DNA of 64,000 bases, from the NCBI RefSeq assembly GCF_029867415.1, contig NW_026706155.1:110001-174000 (forward strand), read 5' to 3'. Source of the DNA: Vicia villosa (Eukaryota; Streptophyta; Magnoliopsida; Fabales; Fabaceae). The notes under the pieces were generated by a model. That model did not search any database. It was given only the letters and a program-made list of their open reading frames with translations, and had not been told where the DNA came from. The translations under genes and the position numbers were made by a program. Positions 48,584 to 61,407 of this stretch are shown in pieces (the first letter of the stretch is position 1; each line of letters begins with the position of its first letter).

Positions 48584-48735
48584 AGTAGGTATACCGACCG
48601 CGACGACTTACTAGGGCTATAGTAAGTGGGTTACCTACAAACTGTAAACCCTTGCTAATACCATAACAAGGTAATATCCTTCTACACAGCAAAACTGCAA
48701 GTCCTCGCTATGTAAGTCTCTGGCGTTTGCAAGGC

Positions 48736-48740
48736 AATTC
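48736..48740. repeat. target-site duplication AATTC, left of B
   Basis: AATTC here and at 62764-62768 flank element B exactly at its LTR edges. Confidence 0.9.
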
Positions 48741-50423
48741 TGTAATACGTTGAACTAACTTTATCGAAATGTGCGGTAAGCAAGAGTCGCCACCGACTTT
48801 TATTTTATCCAAATATCAGAAAGGCTAAAAGAACAGAAAAAACCTTTAAAAGAAAATTTGAGTTCGGGGGGGTAATTTATGCAAAGGGAAGGTGTAAGGC
48901 ACCCTTTACATCCATGGTTTTCCATGGGCTCTTAATTGCTTTGCTCTTTTGAAAAGAAATGTAGAAGAAGAGAATACGGACTTTAGCTCGTAAATGAGCG
49001 TCGCCTTATTGAAGGTTTATGAAAAAAAAGTAGAAAAAGATTTTTTTAGAGCAAGGCAATTAGGAGCAATTACCTGGTTAGATGAAAAATGTTCTTTAGC
49101 CTTTCAGGGTGAAAGGGTCTATCCATACCATAAGAGGGAAGGAAGTCTTTCGTTTGGATGTTAACGGGTCATCGAGTTATCGTTCGCCTTAAGACTGTCC
49201 CATGCCATAGAGGGGCAGGTAATCTAAAGGAAGGATCAGAATAGTCTTCTTTGTTAGGCAACCAGAGGATACCTCAGCCCTTCGCAGGCAACTTCCGAGG
49301 GACGAGATCATAATTAGTGTATCGAAGGCAGCATCATTAGGGACTTATGATCTTTACATTAGTCGAGGCAACATGGCTGAGGTATCCTCGTATTCGAGGG
49401 ACGAGGCTATTCTGCACAAAATACAAGGCAACAGGCAACACGCAACAGGCGACAAGAGGGGTACCCTAAAAGGAGCGTGGGTGCAACAATCATGTGATTA
49501 ATTAAGAAATTATCTTATAATTAGTTATTCTAAGTTCAATTCAAAGTTATCACTCCCTAGGATTACTAACCACATCAATTAATATGGGGAAGGGGAAAAA
49601 GAAACCAGCGGGGGAAAGGGAGAAAGAAGCCAGCGGATCAATAATGCAATAGGTCTAAACAAGTAATGATTACAAAAAGGTAAATCAGGGTTTTAGGGTT
49701 ACCGACTATTGAGCTTTGGCGGTTGGCTAACCCTGAAAAATTGGAAAAGGAAAAATAAACACGAAGGGGTGAGTGTATTATCAATTCAATGACAATTACG
49801 GCTAAACCTAATTTGATAAAAGAGGGCAAAATAAATACTTAAACATAAAATAAGACTTAGCTTTTGATTTGATCTGATATGGTTCGTAGTCGGAAGTAGC
49901 CTCGAGGTTAAAAAATGGGCAAGAATAGGCAAGATACGTGAGTGCAAAAGAGCCCATTGACTTTAGAGGTTTTAATCCTAATAACAATTTTATAATGCAA
50001 ATAAATATTTAAATGATAAAAATAAAAAAAGGGATAAAGTCGGGACTTAGCTTCGTAAGAGGCGTGGCACATTGTCGGAAGATGTTTAATAATAATCCTG
50101 AAAAGAAAAGCACAAAGAAATATTTTTAGTGTATAGTTAATTCTTGCAAATGTTAAATCGAGTGAAAATTGAATAAAAATCGGATTTAATTAATTATTGG
50201 TCTCTGACCTAATTAATTAAATCGATTAAAAAAAATTCCTAAATGTCAAAATTTATTTTAATCGATTAATCCAAATTAATTTATTCATAAAAAAACAATT
50301 TAAACAATTTTTAAACTATTTTTAAAGGGATTAAAATAAAAATCGAAAAATCGGGATTTAAAACAAAATAATAATTTTGACAAAAGGTTTTTTTAAGTTT
50401 TTTAGAGAAAAGAAGAAATTTTG

Positions 50424-50426
<3 letters not shown>

Positions 50427-50482
<56 letters not shown>
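50427..50482. repeat. (TA)n microsatellite in B 3' LTR
   Basis: An almost pure TA run of about 27 units, followed by TAAATA-type sequence. The partner LTR has a longer, interrupted run. Confidence 0.9.
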
Positions 50483-50486
<4 letters not shown>

Positions 50487-50734
50487 TAAATAAATCATAA
50501 AAAGAATTGTATAATTATAAATAAAAAAATTTGGAAAAACTTAGCTCTTCTTGTATGTGATAGGCCCTTGGTGGTACACGGTGGGGAAGCGTCATCTAGA
50601 GCGTTGGATTTTTAATGAGAAAGATCTGATGACTGAAACAGTGAGGTGCACCATGCGCCTGCGTAAACCAGCCATACCTAATCTGCAAACAACTTGCTTC
50701 ATGAAAAATGAAAGGAAATAAAACGCAAGAGGCA

Positions 50735-50790
50735 GGGATCGAACCCCTACGCTTGCGTATGAAGGACGTAACGCGGTGCCAACTGAACCA
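50735..50790 (-). promoter_or_regulatory. tRNA-like A-box/B-box in B 3' LTR
   Basis: On the minus strand TGGTTCAGTTGG (50779-50790) and GGTTCGATCCC (50735-50745), the same pair as in the C LTR though the LTRs otherwise differ. Confidence 0.6.
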
Positions 50791-51426
50791 ATTACGATTG
50801 CTGATATGGAATTGGGCTGGGACGCCCAGAATTTAAAAAAAATAGCGCCCAGACTTTGTCTTCCTCGTGAAGTCTGGAAGTTTAGCCCACGGTCGCTTCA
50901 TGTTGCAGTACACCTGTGTAAATCAAAACCACAAAAATACCACACATAATTTCAAGATTAAACCATGGATTAATGCGAAACCAACCCCTGAATTCAACTG
51001 CGCTATTGGTTTCGTCCAATTTTGTCTCTAACCCGATTTCCCCAAAATCTCGAACATGAACCCTAGCTATGGTGATTCATAGTACCTGCAACTAAACTCC
51101 AATTAAACATCACAGATAGTTTGCAAACATCATTCTAAACGCAATGGTACAATCCAAACATGTTTATGATGCACAAATTTGACAATTCGATTTAAAAAAG
51201 AAGAGAAAAACCGTGAGGTGAAAGACCGAGTTTCTGGATGCTTCGATCAATGGAAGTGATATGGTTCACTTCAGAAAGCCATGGGGAAGCGTTTTGGATG
51301 CGTGAAAGAGCTTGAATCGGACTCAAAATTCGTATGCCATGGCACCTGAATTCTCATTTTTTTGAAGCTTGGCATATGATTCTCTCTGCCGTCCCCCAAA
51401 ATCCCCTTTGGCTTTGAGACCTCTTG

Positions 51427-51434
51427 TATATATA
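51427..51434 (-). promoter_or_regulatory. TATA box of B 3' LTR
   Basis: TATATATA in the context TTATATATACAAG on the minus strand; repeated at 61408-61415. Confidence 0.45.
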
Positions 51435-52784
51435 ACAGACTCTGTTAGGTCAAGAAGAATGGATTCAATCTTTGTAAAATCAAGAGATTGCCTTTGATAT
51501 GGAAAAGATATTGAAAACTTCTATTTTGAAGCCAATCATATGCCAATCAAACTTCAATGATTTCCTTGGTCCTTAAGATTAATATTTGGATGATTTTGAT
51601 ATATTCATGCGTTCCTATTCCATGCTCCCATATTTATTTAATTTATTTTGAATTTTTATGAATAAAAATTAAAATCTATTAAATCATGATGAAATAGGGA
51701 TGGGCTTGGATCTTTGCCTTTTAGGTTACCTTGAAAACTTAAGAAAATATAACTTAAATTCTTCTATTTTTGTCTCAAATCTCTTCTATCATCAAACCAA
51801 CAAATTTCAATGATTAAAAAAAATCCTTTGAGAATCCCTTGAATATCTCCATTATTCATTTAATTTAATTTGATTTTTAATGCATAAAAATCAAGAATAA
51901 ATAAAATAAAATAAAATAAAGGAATGGTGTATGAATGGTTCCTTTGGTCGTGGACCATGTTAGGAGTAAGTTTTCAACATATAAAGATAGGCCCATTTTG
52001 GAAAAGAAATCCATTTGCTCAATATTGACTTCATGCATTTCTCCAAAATCGTCTAACTTGTATAAGCCATAACTCATTCAATATTTATCATATGAGGATG
52101 ATCTAGGACTTTTTGGAAAGCCCAAGACGTCCTCTACAAGCCACTTTGGAACATATTTCTCATTTGGAGATTCTATCTTGAAGATGTGGCTCCTGACAAA
52201 AAATAGCTTTTTGCGAGCTTCTAGAAGGACCTGTAATGTTTTGGCTTATATCTCTTATGCGGAAGCATTTCTTGACCTTGAGCCCAACATAAAAGTTGTA
52301 GAGAATTGAATTTCTTTGAGAATGAGCTTAGATTGAGGAATTTCTGATGTTCCATGTAAGAGTTATGGGTGGTCAAAGTTCAGTTGACTTTCTCCTATGA
52401 AAACCCTAATTTAGAACCTTTTCGAATGGTTGATTTCTGATCTTTCCTTGATGAACCATGATCAATTATTGATCAAATGGTGAATGATACTTCAATATGA
52501 GGATGTTGACAAAAAATCAGGAGTTTTGACAGACTTTGACCACAGTTGACTTTTATGTCAACCTAGTCGACTATTGACTTTCTGAGCAATTGAGTGACCA
52601 ACTCTTTGAATTGAGACCTGTATTTTGTCATGGAGGTAGTGTGGGGTATCATAGACCATATGGGATGGCTTGGAGCCTTTGGTTCATTGATTTTCCCTCA
52701 GAACACCGAAACCCTAATTCTTTGAGTCTTCTTGATTTGAGTTTGAATAAGAGAGATAGTATGGGCAAATTTTGGGGTATGACA

Positions 52785-52797
52785 GCTGCCCCTGTTC
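52785..52797 (-). other. polypurine tract of B
   Basis: The minus strand reads GAACAGGGGCAGC next to the LTR, same as in A. Confidence 0.85.
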
Positions 52798-53036
52798 AAT
52801 TTTCTTAAACCTGAAGATGTAGATTGGCCTGTGTGCCTGTCGGAGGCTGAAGGTAGAAGAGGATTGAACACTAGAATACCCAAGAAATTTGCCCTTGCTA
52901 AGATGGGCTTGAAGATGCCATCCAACTTGATAGACTTGAGAGTCAAAATACGTCGTACGTTAGGCCGTTTCTGATGAATAGACTTAGGTTGATTCGTACG
53001 TTAGACTGGGTCTAGTTTGCATAAGCAGATGTCTGA

Positions 53037-53480
53037 AAAACCGTGCGGTAGGCCGAAGGATGTGTCGTACGTAAGATCAGATCCAATTTGCATCCGTAGA
53101 TGTCTGGAAAACCGTGCGTTAGGTCGAAGGATGAGTCGTGCGTTAGACTAAATCCAATTTGCATCCGTGGATGTCTGGAAAACCGTGCGTTAGGTTGAAG
53201 GATGAGTCGTGCGTTAGACTAAATCCAAATTGCATCCGTAGATGTCTGGAAAACCGTGTGTTAGGTTGAAGGATTAGTCGTGCGTTAGACTAAATCCAAA
53301 TTGCATCCGTAGATGTCTGGAAAACCGTGCGTTAGGTTGAAGGATGAGTCGTGCGTTAGACTAAATCCAAATTGCATCCATAGATGTCTGGAAAACCGTG
53401 CGTTAGGTTGAAGGATGAGTCGTGCGTTAGACTAAATCCAATTTGCATCCATAGATGTCTGGAAAACCGTGCGTTAGGCT
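53037..53480. repeat. homogeneous 71 bp tandem array (about 6 copies)
   Basis: Unit starts (AAAACCGTGCG) at 53037, 53108, 53179, 53250, 53321, 53392 and 53463 are exactly 71 bp apart, with only a few substitutions between copies. A diverged unit precedes it at 52952-53036. Homologous to the irregular repeats at 24390-24895 in A. Confidence 0.93.
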
Positions 53481-55568
53481 TGGCTTTGAATAAGATTCGA
53501 ATCTTTGTAATGTACCTGTCAGATATTGTCAATTTTATGCAATGTCATGGTGCATGTGTTATGTGACGAGTTCCTCAAAATAAATGAGGAACGGACATGT
53601 GAGGTAATGTATGCAATGTATGAATATGTTTATGATATATGATGCATGACTATGATTTATGTTATTCGGAGCATCTTGATTGAGACGATAGATCTCCATG
53701 TTATTGTGATTTTGATGTTGGATCTTATCTTGGAGATGCTCAGTTGGGGATCTATGATTTCTGCTTGGGGAGGAATAGTAATTTTGATGTACCCTGACTG
53801 GGGATAGAAGATATTAGTAAACCATGTTGGAGAAGAGCAACATGTTGGAGAACCGGTAGTGTTGAAGATGTAAACTCTGTTGGGGAGCCATGTCTTTGTC
53901 GGGACGAGAGCATTTGAAGATATCTTCTTAATGATTACTCTGTGGGGATATGATTCTGTTAAACCGGCTTTGTGGGAAGACATGGATGTCTTGAATGTGC
54001 CCCCAGTATTATAGTAACTACCACTCTTGGATTTACATTGATTAAGACACACCACTGAGCATTGATCAAGATGTCAAACTGGACTTGCATAGATTTGCCC
54101 CTGCTAGTAGGGACTTTTTGGAAAGATTCGCCTCGCGAGGACCTTGTGAGATGTGTACTCTGGGTAACATGCCCCTAGTACTTAGTATGATGCCCCTGAC
54201 TGGTCGGGCAGTAGCTTCGGCCCCACTTGGGTGCATGCCCCTGATTGTTGATACTTCTGAGAGATTTTTGAAACTTCACCTGATTGCCCCAGATTGATTG
54301 GGCAAAGCGTGCCATGCCCCTTGTATACGTAGGAGACATTGCTTCTCGGAGTAATCTTGTCTGTCGGGATAACTTTCAGTCATTAGTTGTACCCTGTGCA
54401 AATTCTTTCTGTTGCTAACATTTGAAATTATGTAGCAAAATATGTTTAATAATGAATTCATGAGATGCAATGCATACGTCTGTCTTGAGTTTTTGAAAAA
54501 TATTAAAACATGAGATGTAACAGCGTGACATTTGTAAAAACATGGTGTTTGTAAAAATGAAATACCAACTCAACAATTGTGGTGAACCTTAAGGAGTCGG
54601 GATACCTTTGTTGTGACAGTATGCTTTCGAACTAACCATGCTTCAGTTAGGACTTTCAAGGGTTGTAGCGTGGCTTGGTTCACGGTTTAAGAAACAAAGG
54701 ATAAAAGGATCAAAGTTTATTTGTACCCTTCCCGATCTTCGTGATGTTCTTTGATCCTATGCTCAGTTAACTTTGCGTTTTGAGTTCTAGCAGAGCTTTG
54801 AAGTCGTAACTTTGACACTTGATGATGGTCTTAAGTAATGGAAGTTTATTTGGACAGGCAGTCATCCTTTTTTGTTTTTGTAATTCTTTTCCTTTTGTCG
54901 AGGATGTTTTAGTGACCTCTTTTTTGACTTTGTTATCCCTAACTTTTGCCTGAACTGTTTATTTTGAGATTACAGTCAGTGGGATGTTTCGATTTTTAAT
55001 AAGTCTCCTTCATAGGTTTTGACTTTACAGCTTTTTCTTCTTGATGCATATTGACTGCCTGACTTAATGGTTACGGAAATCCAACTTTATTTGCATGAAC
55101 AACAACTAGTATAATTAGGTTAACTGAGTAACTACCCTACCCCAGGTTATGATTAAAGGTTTTAAATTATTCAAGAAAGAAAAGCTCCTACACCTTAGGC
55201 TCAAAGGGGTTGATCAGGGATTAACATCCTTATATCTCCACTGTTTAGGAATTGAAACAATGCCTATACATCGTCAGAATAGTCTGTTCAAAAGCATACT
55301 GTATGAGGTTGCGGTATCGTTTTCGTCATCCTCCCTTAAAAGGCTTACAGCTTAGCAGGAATTGAGTATCACAAAACATATGCAAAGTAAAGACATAATT
55401 TAAAATGAGTGGTAACGAAATAGTTTATTCAAGACAAGCATATGCAATGCACTAATGATGATTATTAAAACAGATAATGTCTATCATAAGTCGAATGTTC
55501 AATCAAACAGGAAAGAGATTGCAAACGAAAGTAAATCTAATGGTCTGAAAAGTTCATCCTTCTAGGCA
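53481..55568 (-). mobile_element. B conserved non-coding block
   Basis: About 2.1 kb without recognised coding sequence, similar along its length to 26036-28134 in A. The open frames at 53657-54055 and 54085-54297 are not preserved in A. Confidence 0.65.
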
Positions 55569-56390
55569 TTAATCCATCTTATCGTGATTAGGCATGGGAA
55601 CCGTGATCACTACGGGAGTATTGGAATGGTTGAATTCAATTTCACCAGCATCGATCAGGTCTTGAATCTTGTTCTTCAGCGTCCGGCAACTAGTTGTATT
55701 GTGACTAGGGCTACCGGAGTGGTATGCACATCTTGCATTGGGATTATAGCTGCGAGCGGAAGTACTAGGATTCCTAGGGGGATCCTTTAAACTAATCAAC
55801 TCTGACTTTAGCAAGTATTGTAATGCCTGAGCCAGTGACATATTGATCTTTGTGAACTGACGCTTAGGTGCCTCCGACTTACGTCCTTGTTGTGTAGAGA
55901 TCAGAATTGTCCCCACAGATTGGTTCTGTTCATTGCGACCTTCCCGATTGTGCACAGCATTAGTCAAGTGAGGTTCCTCAGGTGAGTTGAAGTCAATGAT
56001 CTTTTCATCAATTAAGTCTTGAATCTTGTGCTTCAGTTGCCAACAATCCTCTGTACCATAACCAGAAATATTCGAATGATAAGCACATCTCGCATGGTAC
56101 TTATACCCAGGAGTGGGATTGGTAGGAAATGAATATGGAGGCAATAGAGTTATCAAGTTCTGATCGAGCAGTTGTTGTAGAACTTGAGACAACGGCATGT
56201 GCAATGGAGCGAATGACCGCTTGGGTTTGGATTTCCATTTATCTTGCCCACCTTGCTACCTATGTTGATCCTTCTCCTTCTCGATCAGAAGTACCTTTAA
56301 TTCTTCTTGCCCCTTGGCCAAGTGAAAGATTATTTTTCGGAACTGGTTATTCTGAGCCTGAAGATTTTTGATAGATTGTTCAAGATCCAT
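55569..56390 (-). pseudogene. mini-gag of Ogre B with duplicated CHHC-like motif
   Basis: The frame starts at the ATG at 56390 with a coiled-coil segment (MDLEQSIKNLQAQNNQ, GQEELKVLLIEKEKDQ), has one in-frame TAG shortly after, then is open for 211 codons (56204-55569). The open part holds a Gln/Ser-rich region, CAYHSNISGYGTEDC followed by IQDLIDEKI, a linker of about 80 residues, then CAYHSGSPSHNTTSC followed by IQDLIDAGE. The first copy has Tyr in place of the second His. The capsid domain is absent. The layout is the same as in A (28135-28851), which suggests descent from one ancestral deletion rather than chance decay. RNA binding is the likely role of the motif, by analogy with gag nucleocapsid. 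Confidence 0.75.
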
Positions 56391-56666
56391 GTTCTCACTG
56401 AAATAAACAGCGGAAAGATGAGACACCTGGTTTTATGAAGACTTGTGATGCAATGTTTATGAATGATGTTTATGCATATGCAATGTTTTCGAGGACCTTG
56501 GAATTCAAATTTGTTTAAAACCAAACAAAAGAAACTTTATTAATAATGCTTTAAAAAATTGTAAATTATTTTATTATTCTCCTTTACAATAATGAAAGCA
56601 TAAAACTAGAAATAAAATGAAATCATAAAACTATGAATAAAATAATAAAGATAAAAACAAAAGTCT
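56391..56666 (-). mobile_element. B spacer between ORF1 and mini-gag
   Basis: An A/T-rich 276 bp non-coding spacer, comparable in position to 40220-40567 in C. Confidence 0.6.
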
Positions 56667-58004
56667 TCAAGTCTCCCATGGACGCTTCCTTTTTAAACCA
56701 ATGAAGTTGTTGATGCCTTGCTCCGCATGAAGTAGCTTTGTGAGCTCTAATACTTTCTTTTCTTTAGCGCGAAATTGAGCTTCAAAAGTATCTCTTTCTT
56801 CCTTTAGTTGAATCCAAGATCTCTTTAATTCTTCGATGTCGGTTGGCATGTCTGGATGAGCAATAACTTGAGGAACTTTTTCCTCGCAATCAGGTTCCAC
56901 TATCACAGGTAGGACATATGGATAAGGCATGATGAGGCGTTGAGCGCGAGTGCGCACCCATCTGAGGTAAGGTCCTAAAGGAATGGATTTCCTTTGCCCC
57001 AAGCTCTTGCTATCAATTCTATTCACCATATCCCATGCTCATATAAACTTCCGGCGGTGATTCTGAGCATCATCTTCATAATCAAACACAATCCCTTGTA
57101 TGAGCATCTGATGAGGACCATCTCTTCGAGCGTAACCAAACTGACGCAGTGCCAAGCAAGGATTATAAGTAATACCTCCTCGTATGCCAAGTAAAGGCAC
57201 ATTGGGATATTGTCCACAGCGGTCGATGATAGTAACATTCTCCTTGGATAAAGAAAGCCAACGAATATCAGAATGAGAAAGTGACATTATCCTTTTATGC
57301 CATTTCAGCCTTTGGTTGTTCCTCATTACTGAGCGAGGAAAGTGCGAAATAAACCACTTAGATAGCAAAGGTATGCAACACATAAGAGTCCCTCGTTTCT
57401 TCTTAGTACGAGTGTGAAGGGAGTGTAGGATGTCTCCAAGCAAAGTAGGAACTGGGTTGCGTGTCAGAAATATCTTTACGGCATGCACATCAATGAACTG
57501 ATCAGGATTAGGGAATAATACTAAACCATAAATGAGTAAAGCTAAAATGTCTTCGAAGGCTTGATAACTCATGAATTTCAAAAACATGCGAGCTTTTCCG
57601 AATAAGAACTTAGCGAGGAATCCTTTGACTCCACTTCTGGTTTCCCAATGACCTTCAATATCAGACTTCTTAAGATGTAAAGCAGAAGCGATAACTTCCA
57701 ATTTTGGAATTTCTTCCAAACCAGTGAACGGGATCAGATCTCGGATAGAGAGTCCAAGTATGTCAGAAAACTCCTCCATAGTAGGCACCAACTGATAATA
57801 TGGAAAAGTAAAACAATGATGCTCGGGATCAAAGAATTGAAATAGTACACTCATCATCTCTTCATCAAAACCAGAGGTAACCAAACTGGGTAAAAGACCA
57901 TATCTTTCGGTGAATCGGGAACCTCCAGGAATCTCTAATACCAACTCTTTCAGCTCGGAAGGTATCTTCACAAAGTTAACTCGAATGGTGTTTCTAGTTT
58001 CCAT
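56667..58004 (-). pseudogene. Ogre ORF1 protein of B (one in-frame stop)
   Basis: A 445-codon frame from the ATG at 58004 to the stop at 56667, interrupted only by TGA at 57039-57041; both parts are in one frame. Residues 1-321 show the ORF1 N-terminal domain (HCFTFPYYQLVPTMEE, ILALLIYGLVLFP, KKRGTLMCCIPLLSKW). Residues 323-445 are a shortened coiled-coil tail with IEELKRSWIQLKEERDTFEA and a basic KRKRPW end. It has about a third of the coiled-coil length of C ORF1. The function is unknown. It is notable that this is the best preserved frame in an element that has lost all enzymes. Confidence 0.75.
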
Positions 58005-58739
58005 GACCTACAAAATAGAACAAAGATGAATTCTTTGGTCCTCGAATGGTTAGTCATGATGTTATGATGCATATGATGTCATGATGTCAAGTAGATAACA
58101 AACATAAACAAGTCACACAATTTTTCCTTAAGGTTAGGCTTGCATGTAGTCCAGAGGTGCATACCCTCCCCCTGAAGTTTAGTCGGTTCAAACCTGTCCT
58201 ATATAAAGATCGGGTTCTAGGGAGCTCATATCATTGACCTTTCTCGAAGGCGCTTATCTCAGTTCGGCAATCGAATCGCCAACCGAAAAGGTCCTGAAAG
58301 TCCAGTCCATATGAGTGTAGCCTCGAGTATCAACCAACTTCAGTCGGAACCAAAGCCAGCTATCTCGCTACTTTCTAATAAGCCAAAGTCAAGTTCGACT
58401 AAGGTTCTAAGGGCAAATTAGTGCTTAATGACACCACGCGGCAGCCAAGCATTTCCTCAGGTCGGATCCCAAGGAACACCAGGAGAAACCAATGTGTCAC
58501 ACTAACGATGGCCATCAGATCAACCACATCAGTATACGCTGTGCAGTCTCCTTGATCTCATGCCATTTACCTAAGGTACTCAGATCCAGGTTAGGATCTT
58601 TCACACAGCAAAATAACCAAAACAGCCCTGCAAAAATAAAGCAAACAAAGAAAACAATAGAAAACATTTTAAATGAATCCTAAACTTTTAAGGTAACCCC
58701 TCTTTTTAATCGAAAAATCCCCAGCAGAGTCGCCAGTTC
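58005..58739 (-). mobile_element. B 5' leader
   Basis: Non-coding; 58130-58715 is closely similar to the A leader 29420-30003. Confidence 0.75.
58718..58735 (-). other. primer-binding site of B
   Basis: The minus strand reads TGGCGACTCTGCTGGGGA, 4 nt from the LTR edge at 58740. Confidence 0.92.
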
Positions 58740-60429
58740 TGTAATACGGTGAACTGACTTTATCGAAATGTGCGGTAAGCAAGAGTCGCCACCGACTTTT
58801 ATTTTATCCAAATATCATAAAGGCTAAAAGAACAGAAAAAACCTTTAAAAGAAAATTTGAGTTCGGGGGGGTAATTTATGCAAAGGGAAGGTGTAAGGCA
58901 CCCTTTGCATCCATGGTTTTCCATGGGCTCTTAATTGCTTTGCTCTTTTGAAAAGAAATGTAGAAGAAGAGAATACAGACTTTAGCTCGTAAATGAGCGT
59001 CGCCTTATTGAAGGTTTATGAAAAAAAGTAGAAAAAGATTTTTTAGAGCAAGGCAATTAGGAGCAATTACCTAGTTAGATGAAAAATGTTCTTTAGCCTT
59101 TCAGGGTGAAAGGGTCTATCCATACCATAAGAGGGCAGGAAGTCTTTCGTTTGGATGTTAACGGGTCATCGAGTTATCGTTCGCCTTAAGACTGTCCCAT
59201 GCCATAGAGGGGCGGGTAGTCTAAGGGTAGGATCAGAATAGCCTTCTTCATTAGGCAACCAGAGGATACCTCAGCCCTTCGCAGGCAACTTCCGAGGGAC
59301 GAGATCATAATTAGTGTATCGAAGGCTGCATCATTAGGGGCTTATGATCTTTACATTAGTCGAGGCAACATGGCTGAGGTATCCTCGTATTCGAGGGACG
59401 AGGCTATTCTGCACAAAATACAAGGCAACAGGCAACAGGCAACAGGCGACAAGAGGGGTACCCTAAAAGGTGCGTGGGTGCAACAATCATGTGATTAATT
59501 CATAAATTATCTTATAATTAGTTATTCTAAATTCAATTCAAAGTTATCACTCCCTAGGATTACTAACCACATCAATTAATATGGGGGAGGGGAAAAAGAA
59601 ACCAGCGGGGGAAAGGGAGAAAGAAGCCAGCGGATCAATAATGCAATAGGACTAAACAAGTAATAATTACAAAAAGGTAAATCAGGGTTTTAGGGTTACC
59701 GACTAATGAGCTTTGGCGGTTGGCTAACCCTAAAAAATTGGAAAAGGAAAAATAAACACGAAGGGGTGAGTGTATTATCAATTCAATGACAATTAGGGCT
59801 AAACCTAATTTGATAAAAGAGGGAAAAATAAATACTTAATCATAAAATAATACTTAGCTTTTGATTTGATCTGATATGGTTCGTAGTCGAAAGTAGCCTC
59901 GAGGCTAACCCTAAAAAATGGGCAAGAATAGGCAAGATACGTGAGTGCAAAAGAGTCCATTGACTTTCGAGGTTTTAATCCTAATAACAATTTTATAATG
60001 CAAATAAATATTTAAGTGATAAAAATAAAAAAAGGGATAAAGTTGGGACTTAGCTTCGTAAGAGTCGTGGCACATTGTCGGAAGATGTTTAATAATAATC
60101 CTGAAAAGAAAAGCACAAAGAAATATTTTTAGTGTATAGTTAATTCTTGCAAATGTTAAATCGAGTGAAAATTGAATAAAAATCGGATTTAATTAATTAT
60201 TGGTCTCTGACCTAATTAATTAAATCGATTAAAAAAATTCCTAAATGTCAAAATTTATTTTAATCAATTAATCCAAATTAATTTATTCATAAAAAACAAT
60301 TTAAACAATTTTTAAACTATTTTTAAAGGGATTAAAATAAAAATCGAAAAATCGGGATTTAAAACAAAATAATAATGTTGACAAAAGGTTTTTTTAAGTT
60401 TTTAAAAGAAAAAGAAGAAATTTTGTATC

Positions 60430-60507
<78 letters not shown>

Positions 60508-60520
60508 TATCATATATATA
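60430..60520. repeat. (TA)n microsatellite in B 5' LTR, interrupted
   Basis: About 90 bp of TA repeats with one TG and several TCA interruptions. Confidence 0.9.
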
Positions 60521-60693
60521 GAGCCCTTGGTGGTACACGGTGGGGAAGCGTCATCTAGAGCGTTGGATTTGTAATGAGAAAGATCTGATGACTGAAACAG
60601 TGAGGTGCACCATGCGCCTGCGTAAACCAGCCATACCTAATCTGCAAACAACTTGTTTCATGAAAAATCAAAGGAAATAAAATGCAAGAGGCA

Positions 60694-60749
60694 GAGAACG
60701 AACCCCTGCCCTTGCGTATGAAGGACGTAACGCGCTGCCAACTGAACCA
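60694..60749 (-). promoter_or_regulatory. tRNA-like A-box/B-box in B 5' LTR
   Basis: A-box TGGTTCAGTTGG (60738-60749) intact; the B-box has decayed to GGTTCGTTCTC (60694-60704). Confidence 0.5.
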
Positions 60750-61407
60750 ATTATGATTGCTGATATGGAATTGGGCTGGGATGCATATAAGCAGTTAGAT
60801 GACGTTAATGAATTTAAAAAAAATAGCGCCCAGACTTTGTCTTCCTCGTGAAGACTGGAAGTATAGCCCACGGTTGCCTCATGTTGCAGTAGACCTGTGT
60901 AAATCAAAACCACAAAAATACCACACATAATTTCAAGATTAAACCATGGATTAATGCGAAATCAACCCCTGAATTCAATTGCGCTATTGGTTTCGTCCAA
61001 TTTTGGCTCTAACCCGATTTCCCCAAAATCTCGAACATGAACCCTAGCTATGGTGATTCATAGTACCTGCAACTAAACTCCAATTAAACCTCACAGATAG
61101 TTTGCAAACATCATTCTAAACGCAATGGTACAATCCAAACATGTTTATGATGCACAAATTTGACAATTCGATTTAAAAAAGAAGAGAAAAACCGTGAGGT
61201 GTAAGACCGAGTTTCGGGATGCTTCGATCAATGGAAGTGATATGGTTCACTTCAGAAAGCCACGGGGAAGCGTTTTGGATGCGTGAAAGAGCTTGAATCA
61301 GACTCAAAATTCGTATGCCATGGCACCTGAATTCTCATTTTTTTGAAGCTTGGCATATGATTCTCTCAGTCGTCCCCCAAAATCCCGTTTGGCTTTGAGA
61401 CCTCTTG

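Larger units (their letters stand above)
47455..48740 (+). mobile_element. C 3' region up to the B insertion
   Basis: Non-coding 3' region after the integrase, containing the 58 bp tandem array; it resumes at 62764 on the other side of B. The short open frames (47750-48172) are incidental. Confidence 0.75.
48741..52784 (-). mobile_element. 3' LTR of B
   Basis: A 4044 bp LTR; the plus-strand edges are TGTAATACG and GGGTATGACA. Nearly identical to 58740-62763 apart from the TA-rich stretch. Carries tRNA-like boxes (50735-50790) and a TATA box (51427-51434). Confidence 0.92.
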
